Shown in pieces: positions 59,883-64,000 of a stretch of DNA of 64,000 nucleotides (positions within the stretch are counted from its first letter, which is position 1; each line of letters begins with the position of its first letter). Below the pieces are notes generated by a model that was not told the DNA's origin, searched no databases, and was given only the letters and a program-made list of their open reading frames with translations. Where the stretch lies: positions 90,913,720 through 90,977,719 of the forward strand of contig OX457027.1 of NCBI GenBank assembly GCA_949752745.1, read 5' to 3'. The DNA comes from Protula sp. h YS-2021. Its lineage: Eukaryota; Annelida; Polychaeta; Sabellida; Serpulidae. The position numbers were made by a program, and so were the translations under genes.

Positions 59883-59890
59883 AACTGACA

Positions 59891-60069
59891 TACAGGAGAC
59901 CCTCGTTAATTCGTCCCCGATTAATTCGTTTCTCCGCTTTATTCGTAGTCATATTTAGGTCCCAGTTTTTTCATTTCATACCAGTTTTCCCCGGATAATT
60001 CGTTTACCCGGTTAATTCGTACCAAATTCGCCGCTCCCGCGTATTACGAATTAACGAGGGGACACTGTA
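59891..60069. mobile_element. pogo-like MITE, about 180 bp
   Basis: The left end is CAGGAGACCCTCGTTAATTC and the right end, reverse complemented, CAGTGTCCCCTCGTTAATTC, bounded by TA on both sides. Inner repeats of TTAATTCGT lie in both arms. It lies in the intron between exons 5 and 6. Confidence 0.85.
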
Positions 60070-60242
60070 ATATTATTTGCAATGGCAAACTCTGCGACTT
60101 AGTTATTACTAAGTGTTTATTTATTCAAGAATTACTCTATATCAGTTGCCCTTTCCCATCAGCAAATGGATGTTTGATTTTATGTACTGGAGCGCAGAGG
60201 AATGAGTGCGGGGGGGGGGGGGGGGAGGATGGAAATTGTTAC

Positions 60243-60291
60243 CTCGCTTCGCCCTCTGCCTAGCAATGGTCTCCGCCGATTTCGCACTCCC
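60243..60291 (-). CDS. LRRCC1: LRRCC1-like micro-exon 5 of window
   Basis: The exon is 49 bp between acceptor GTGGTTGCAG and donor GTAACA. It starts phase 0, encodes GSAKSAETIARQRAKR and ends with one base, G, which joins AC of the next exon to give Asp. It is too short for ordinary ORF finding. It is supported by the exact phase bridge it supplies between the exons at 60643 and 59502, and by the joined motif RAKRDIDDTDESE, which resembles RPKRDTDITSESD in vertebrate LRRCC1. Confidence 0.78.
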
Positions 60292-60642
60292 CTGCAACCA
60301 CAAGTTTACCTACTTCATTGTCACGCTTTTTGAAATTCAAATTAAATTTTAATTTTAATACCTCACCAGAATCCATCACCCCTCTCCCATTGAGACTCTT
60401 GACTACGTTTAAATGACGCGAAAATTCAGGGCTGCTTCAGACCGACAGTTTGTCACAATTCACGGCCCAAGCCCATCTCGTACCCAGACTTCCCCCAAAA
60501 TAAAATCCTAATACTTTAAAATTTAAAGATAAATCCAAGGTACACGTCCAGCTTACTTACAAATTACACTCAAACTTTCATGCAATAATTAATTTCACTT
60601 ATTTATAACGTGTACCTATGTTAATTTATTTATCCGGTTTAC

Positions 60643-60717
60643 CTTGGTCCTCAGCAACTCGGCGAGCTGGTTTTCTAATTTCTGTAGTCGCGTCTCTTGT
60701 ACGTTACCACTTCTCAC
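60643..60717 (-). CDS. LRRCC1: LRRCC1-like exon 4 of window: short coiled coil
   Basis: This 75-bp exon (25 codons, phase 0/0) lies between acceptor GTCGTTATAG and donor GTAAAC. It encodes VRSGNVQETRLQKLENQLAE followed by LLRTK. The heptad pattern RLQKLENQLAELL is a short coiled coil and lines up with KLQKLDDQILQLL remembered from vertebrate LRRCC1. A later AG start (ACGCGACTA) would also keep phase, so the first eight codons are less certain. A 39-bp minisatellite begins about 20 bp upstream in the intron and is built from the acceptor-side sequence. Confidence 0.75.
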
Positions 60718-60734
60718 CTATAACGACAACCCGC

Positions 60735-61010
60735 ACTGGTTCCCTTACCTTAACGCCCCCCCCCCCCCCCCTCGACAGCTCAAACTGGTTCCCTTACCTT
60801 ACCGCCCCCGACGACAGCTCAGACTGGTTCCCTTACCTGATCTCCCCTACGACAGCCCAGACTGGTTCCCTTACCTTACCGCCCCCGAAGACAGCTCAGA
60901 CTGGTTCCCTTACCTGATCTCCCCCACGACAGCCCAGACTGGTTCCCTCACCTTACCGCCCCCCCCCCTACCAAACTAGACAGCTCAGACTGGTTCCCTT
61001 ACATTATCCC
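60735..61010. repeat. 39-bp minisatellite next to the exon 4 acceptor
   Basis: About seven units of GACAGCTCAGACTGGTTCCC then TTACCTTACCGCCCCC or TTACCTGATCTCCCC. The sequence at the exon 4 acceptor (60717-60760) contains a diverged copy, GACAACCCGCACTGGTTCCC, so the array grew from the intron end. Confidence 0.9.
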
Positions 61011-62540
61011 CTCCCCCTTCCCACTACACAATCTACCTAGCAAGCTATCCGAATAACTTGAAGAAGGGTCACTCGAATAATTTATTATGCGGATAGGTCA
61101 TGAGGCTGGGTGCTTTGTATTGGATGCGTAGAAGGCCTACGAACGATCAGCGCTGTGAGTTCACTGGCTTCTCACAAGTGCCCGAATACAATACTAAGCA
61201 CACCAGAAACACGGTCTATCACTGCTATAACACAAATACGGGTAGTCAATGCTCCCAATCCCCCTCCGCCGATTTGCAGGCTTTTTTTTTTTTTTTTTTT
61301 GGCTATCTTTCTTTATCTCTGTACTGACAATAAACAAGTTTAACCCATATAAGGTTTGACTACTGCATTGTTGCGTAATATTGACATCAATCATACGACG
61401 TCGAAACACAATGAAACGTCATGTTATGACCTTAAAGGAGCGTGTTATCAAAACATATAATCTTGAAAACGCTTCAGCATGAAAATTCATGAGCTGAAGA
61501 GGTTAAAATACAAATCAGATGCTTTTTCTGAGTTTAGAATTGACTAAGAAGGAAAAATTATGATATTTTCATTAGATGGAAGAATGTAACCAACGGTATA
61601 GGAATGCTGACCACATTTAGTTCGAAGATTATTTTTTTGTCCAATGGAAAGCGCTAAACGGTAAGTCCGATCACAATTTATACCTAAATGTATGGAAAGT
61701 TTCTTTAACTTGCCATTAAAATACTATAGATAAAATTATCAAAGCGAGGTTGCAGCCAAAAGAAAACACAAATATGGCGGACGTAAACTACTAAGTAGTG
61801 ACGTGATTTGCTTTTCAATAAAAATAATGCAATTTAAATTGATTTCAAAATGGGTGTAAATGGCACAGAAGAAATCCTAACCATTTAATAAAGGGCTACA
61901 ACATGGTCGAGTCACCTTACCGGTTCCGTCAATATTCAATTTTTACTTCGGGACGTATTTCCCTGTACTGTCCTATTGACCATGTACTATATCCTACCAT
62001 ATTATTATTATTATTATACGTAATTCTTATAACGCGCTTTGTATAATTAAATCTCTAAGCGCTTACAAACATAGATACATAAGCATGAATACACAATTTC
62101 GAATGTTTAGTTTTGGGTCTAGCGAGGTTCGAGTTTACTACTGACTGTATTATATTGCTATACAGTAAAACGACATGACTGGAACGGAAAACTCATGTCG
62201 TTATCATCGATATTTTATATAAAGAAAGCTATACTGATCCAGATTATGTCGTAATAAGTAGTATTTCGTTATATATGATGCCGTAACCACGAGCTTCTAC
62301 TGAATTTGTACTTAATTACTGAACTTGCCTCGATATATCGAGAGAGCTTAAACGGTTTTCACAAACACATTTAACGGTAATAGTTAAAATGAACTTCAGT
62401 CACTGTCATTTACGCGAGTCGGCGTCGCGAGCACGAGTATTTTACGTCTTTTTTATGCACATTGCTAAGCTGATCCCAAGAGAACCGTAACATTACAGAA
62501 CTGATACTTCAAATCGCGAACACGCCACCGTACGACTCAC
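61011..62540. other. Intron between exons 3 and 4; possible small MITE at 62163-62309
   Basis: A T-run lies at about 61281-61300. At 62163 CAGTAAAACGACATGACTGG and, reverse complemented from 62309, a CAGTAGAAGCTCGTGG end suggest a pogo-like MITE of about 150 bp; support is weak. No other exon seen. Confidence 0.4.
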
Positions 62541-62720
62541 CTTCGAGGGTCTTTGACTCTCACTGACATTGATTGACCTTGACCTCTCCGCCTGGCTAAG
62601 GTCGTGGTCACTGGTCACTGTACCAGAGGTTGAGACGTCAGAGGACATGACGCCCCGCTGACGGAACTTCTCCAAGGCGGCATCGATGGCGGGAGTGGCC
62701 AGGTCCACGCCATTTGCCTC
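62541..62720 (-). CDS. LRRCC1: LRRCC1-like exon 3 of window
   Basis: The exon is 180 bp, exactly 60 codons, between acceptor TTTCTGCAG and donor GTGAGT, phase 0 at both ends. It begins EANGVDLATPAIDAALEKFR and ends SINVSESQRPSK. The segment ATPAIDAALEKFRQR resembles the predicted helix just after the LRR cap of LRRCC1 proteins (TAPIDELVPLEQF in the vertebrate protein, from memory). The second half is Ser/Thr-rich and probably disordered. The splice sites are clean and there are no stops. Confidence 0.83.
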
Positions 62721-62986
62721 CTGCAGAAATGCAGAACTTTTCTTAATCAGTATCACACGGCAAGGCTGCTTGCTCCATACTTTTTTATCCATTACCTGAC
62801 CAAGTTTGCAAACCCTAATTCAACACCCTTGTTCATTCCAGTAAAATGTCAGTTCTCCACACATCCTTAAGAACACAAATATCTGGACTCTTACACACTT
62901 GGATCTATGTATAACTAAGTTTTAGGCACGCTAATAACACGGCACTCACTTCCTTCATAACTTATATAACTGGCCTTACATTAAGA

Positions 62987-63170
62987 TACTTCTTCTCACG
63001 GAGTATAAAATCAGGAGTACTCACGGACGTCAAACTGTTATACATATATTAACTTAGATACTTCTTCTCACAGAGTACAAAGCCACCGATACTTACAGAG
63101 GCCATGGTGTTATACATACAATAACTTATATACTTATTCTCACAGGGTATAAAGCCACGAGTACTCACGG
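62987..63170. repeat. 73-bp tandem triplication including the exon 2 splice donor
   Basis: CTTCTTCTCACGGAGTATAA, CTTCTTCTCACAGAGTACAA and CTTATTCTCACAGGGTATAA start at about 62987, 63060 and 63132. On the minus strand each unit carries a donor-like GTGAGTACTC or GTAAGTATCG. The last unit includes the real exon 2 donor. Confidence 0.88.
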
Positions 63171-63221
63171 AGGTCATACTTGCGTTGTTGGACGTTAAGT
63201 ATTCCATATACTTCTCCAGAC
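63169..63221 (-). CDS. LRRCC1: LRRCC1-like exon 2 of window
   Basis: This 53-bp exon lies between the acceptor TTACGCCAG and the donor GTGAGTAC. It starts with two bases that complete a Gly codon from the previous exon and encodes LEKYMEYLTSNNASMTS, ending in phase 0. The Leu/Tyr spacing fits the amphipathic helix that caps LRR domains. Two further diverged copies of its donor region lie in tandem just downstream in the intron (62987-63131). Confidence 0.75.
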
Positions 63222-63486
63222 CTGGCGTAATATAAGATAAAATAACCCACAAAATATTCCAACCCACATCAAGATAAACCTCTCAATATAGTGCTTCGGC
63301 CATGACGCATTTCTTATTTTATTACATAAATATACACGTATACTCAAACAAACTTTTTTCTCGCCTAAAGTTGCAATAATTTTGTATTAATTTTAATTTT
63401 ATGATAACATATCCAAGTATTACCACAACGCATGTCCTTTGAGTCCTCTGCCCCCTCCCCCCTCCTCCCATGCGGCCGTCGCGTAC

Positions 63487-63571
63487 CTGGGATATCAGTG
63501 AGGGCTTGCTCATGAGCCGCAGGTCGGCCCAGCCTGTCACAGCCGTCCAGGGCTTGTAGCATGGGTAAGTC
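63487..63571 (-). CDS. LRRCC1: LRRCC1-like exon 1 of window: end of the LRR domain
   Basis: Read on the minus strand, this encodes LPMLQALDG, CDRLGRPAAHEQALTDIP and the first base of a Gly codon. LxxLDG followed by a short acidic or polar stretch and DIPGLEKY is the usual close of a leucine-rich-repeat domain. The donor GTACGC follows base 63487 and leaves phase 1. The 5' border is unclear: the bases before GACTTACCC are GA-rich and lack a pyrimidine tract, and the first 33 bases are copied in a 55-bp minisatellite directly upstream. The true acceptor may lie in the array or past the window end. Confidence 0.7.
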
Positions 63572-63955
63572 CTCCGCCCCTTCTCCCCCCGCCCCCTCCG
63601 TCCAGGGCTTGTAGCATGGGTAAGTCCTCCGCCCCCTCTCCCCCCCGCCCCCTCCGTCCAGGGCTTGTAGCATGGGTAAGTCCTCCGCCCCCTCTCCCCC
63701 CGCCCCCTCCGTCCAGGGCTTGTAGCATGGGTAAGTCCTCCGCCCCCTCTCCCCCCGCCCCCTCCGTCCAGGGCTTGTAGCATGGGTAAGTCCTCCGCCC
63801 CCTCTCCCCCCGCCCCCTCCGTCCAGGGCTTGTAGCATGGGTAAGTCCTCCGCCCCCTCTCCCCCCGCCCCCTCCGTCCAGGGCTTGTAGCATGGGTAAG
63901 TCCTCCGCCCCCTCTCCCCCCGCCCCATCCGTCCAGGGCTTGTAGCATTGGTAAG
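63541..63955. repeat. 55-bp minisatellite containing an exon 1 segment
   Basis: About seven units of GTCCAGGGCTTGTAGCATGG then GTAAGTCCTCCGCCCC and a pyrimidine-rich tail. On the minus strand each unit holds GACTTACCCATGCTACAAGC plus CCTGGACGG, which encodes DLPMLQALDG of exon 1. The period of 55 (sometimes 56) shifts frame, so three long minus-strand frames are open at once; none can be continuous coding sequence across all units. Confidence 0.93.
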
Positions 63956-64000
63956 TCCTACGTCCCCTCTCCCCTCACCCTCCTCCCATGCGGCCGTAAC
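63956..64000. repeat. Second copy of the exon 1 downstream flank at the window end
   Basis: CCCTCCTCCCATGCGGCCGT lies here and at about 63462-63480, where it directly follows the exon 1 donor on the minus strand. This implies that exon 1 and its array are duplicated and that another exon copy may start just past base 64000. Confidence 0.6.

Larger units (their letters stand above)
6337..63571 (-). other. LRRCC1: LRRCC1/VFL1-like centriolar protein gene, eight internal exons, both ends outside the window
   Basis: This entry gives the extent of a minus-strand gene assembled by eye from eight exons with GT-AG borders. Phases agree through the chain: exon 1 ends phase 1, exon 2 takes two bases and ends phase 0, exons 3 and 4 are phase 0/0, exon 5 ends phase 1, exon 6 takes two bases and ends with two, exon 7 takes one and ends phase 0, exon 8 starts phase 0 and ends phase 1. 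The product reads LRR cap, disordered Ser/Arg/Pro linker, coiled coil, as in LRRCC1 (Chlamydomonas VFL1), known as a distal-lumen centriole protein needed for centriole positioning and cilia. Local motifs that recall the vertebrate protein are LQKLENQL, KRDIDDTDESE and NTYV followed by SLMEELERERERRWKAE. Identification rests on remembered family sequence; no search was run. About 945 coding bases are spread over 57 kb. N-terminal LRR exons and the rest of the coiled coil are missing from the window. Confidence 0.82.

Noticed and set aside
63322..63948. Three overlapping Gly/Arg-rich minus-strand frames
   Set aside because: The 55-bp unit shifts frame each time; only the last unit joins the real exon.

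Overview
The window is animal nuclear DNA, not prokaryotic. It has GT-AG introns, a nested intronless GPCR gene, decayed non-LTR and DNA transposons, tRNA-derived SINE heads, long (AT)n and (ATT)n tracts, and minisatellites over much of its length. The repeat families (runs of 'tgaccttgacc', units reading 'aagtcgatccgactttc' followed by 'atgacgtcatacg', units ending in short hairpins) and an FMRFamide-receptor-like GPCR suggest a marine invertebrate, probably a lophotrochozoan and perhaps a mollusc. The taxon is inference.

One multi-exon gene crosses almost the whole window on the minus strand. Eight exons were found by reading splice sites and checking that phase carries from one exon to the next: 63571-63487 (5' edge uncertain), 63221-63169, 62720-62541, 60717-60643, 60291-60243, 59502-59373, 29639-29366 and 6436-6337. 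Joined, they read from a leucine-rich-repeat cap, through a Ser/Arg/Pro-rich linker with a short coiled coil, into a long coiled coil. This matches the layout and several local motifs of LRRCC1/VFL1, a centriole protein. The 5' LRR exons lie past base 64000 and the rest of the coiled coil lies left of base 1. Two introns are very large, about 29.9 kb and 22.9 kb.

A second gene, an FMRFamide-receptor-like rhodopsin-family GPCR, lies on the plus strand at 47626-48990, nested inside the 29.9-kb intron. It appears intronless and has a poly(A) signal at 49137.

The rest is repeats. 0-6.3 kb: a 155-bp alternating satellite, a pogo-like MITE between (TA)n tracts, and minisatellites. 6.4-7.9 kb: a minisatellite whose every unit carries a copy of the splice acceptor of the exon beside it. 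9.4-13.1 kb: a 21-bp minisatellite invaded by nested foldback elements. 13.5-24 kb: a 12-bp minisatellite and dispersed repeats. 24-28.1 kb: a pogo-like end, a foldback MITE and a dead LINE split by a THAP-type DNA transposon relic. 28.4-29.3 kb: a minisatellite carrying copies of the neighbouring splice donor. 30-47 kb: dispersed repeats and 21-22-bp minisatellites. 50-58.5 kb: a cluster of foldback elements and minisatellites. 59-64 kb: clustered exons with tandem arrays next to several of them.

The strongest candidate for an undescribed system is a set of foldback elements at about 9.5, 10.0, 12.4, 50.4, 53.8, 55.2 and 57.4 kb. Their inverted arms are built from about 15-bp direct subrepeats. 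The subrepeat sequence differs between elements, but size, layout, termini (one end GGTATCC, the other GAATCC) and 9-bp target duplications recur. The second strong pattern is minisatellites that grew out of exon-intron junctions, including arrays of splice acceptors and splice donors at opposite ends of one intron.
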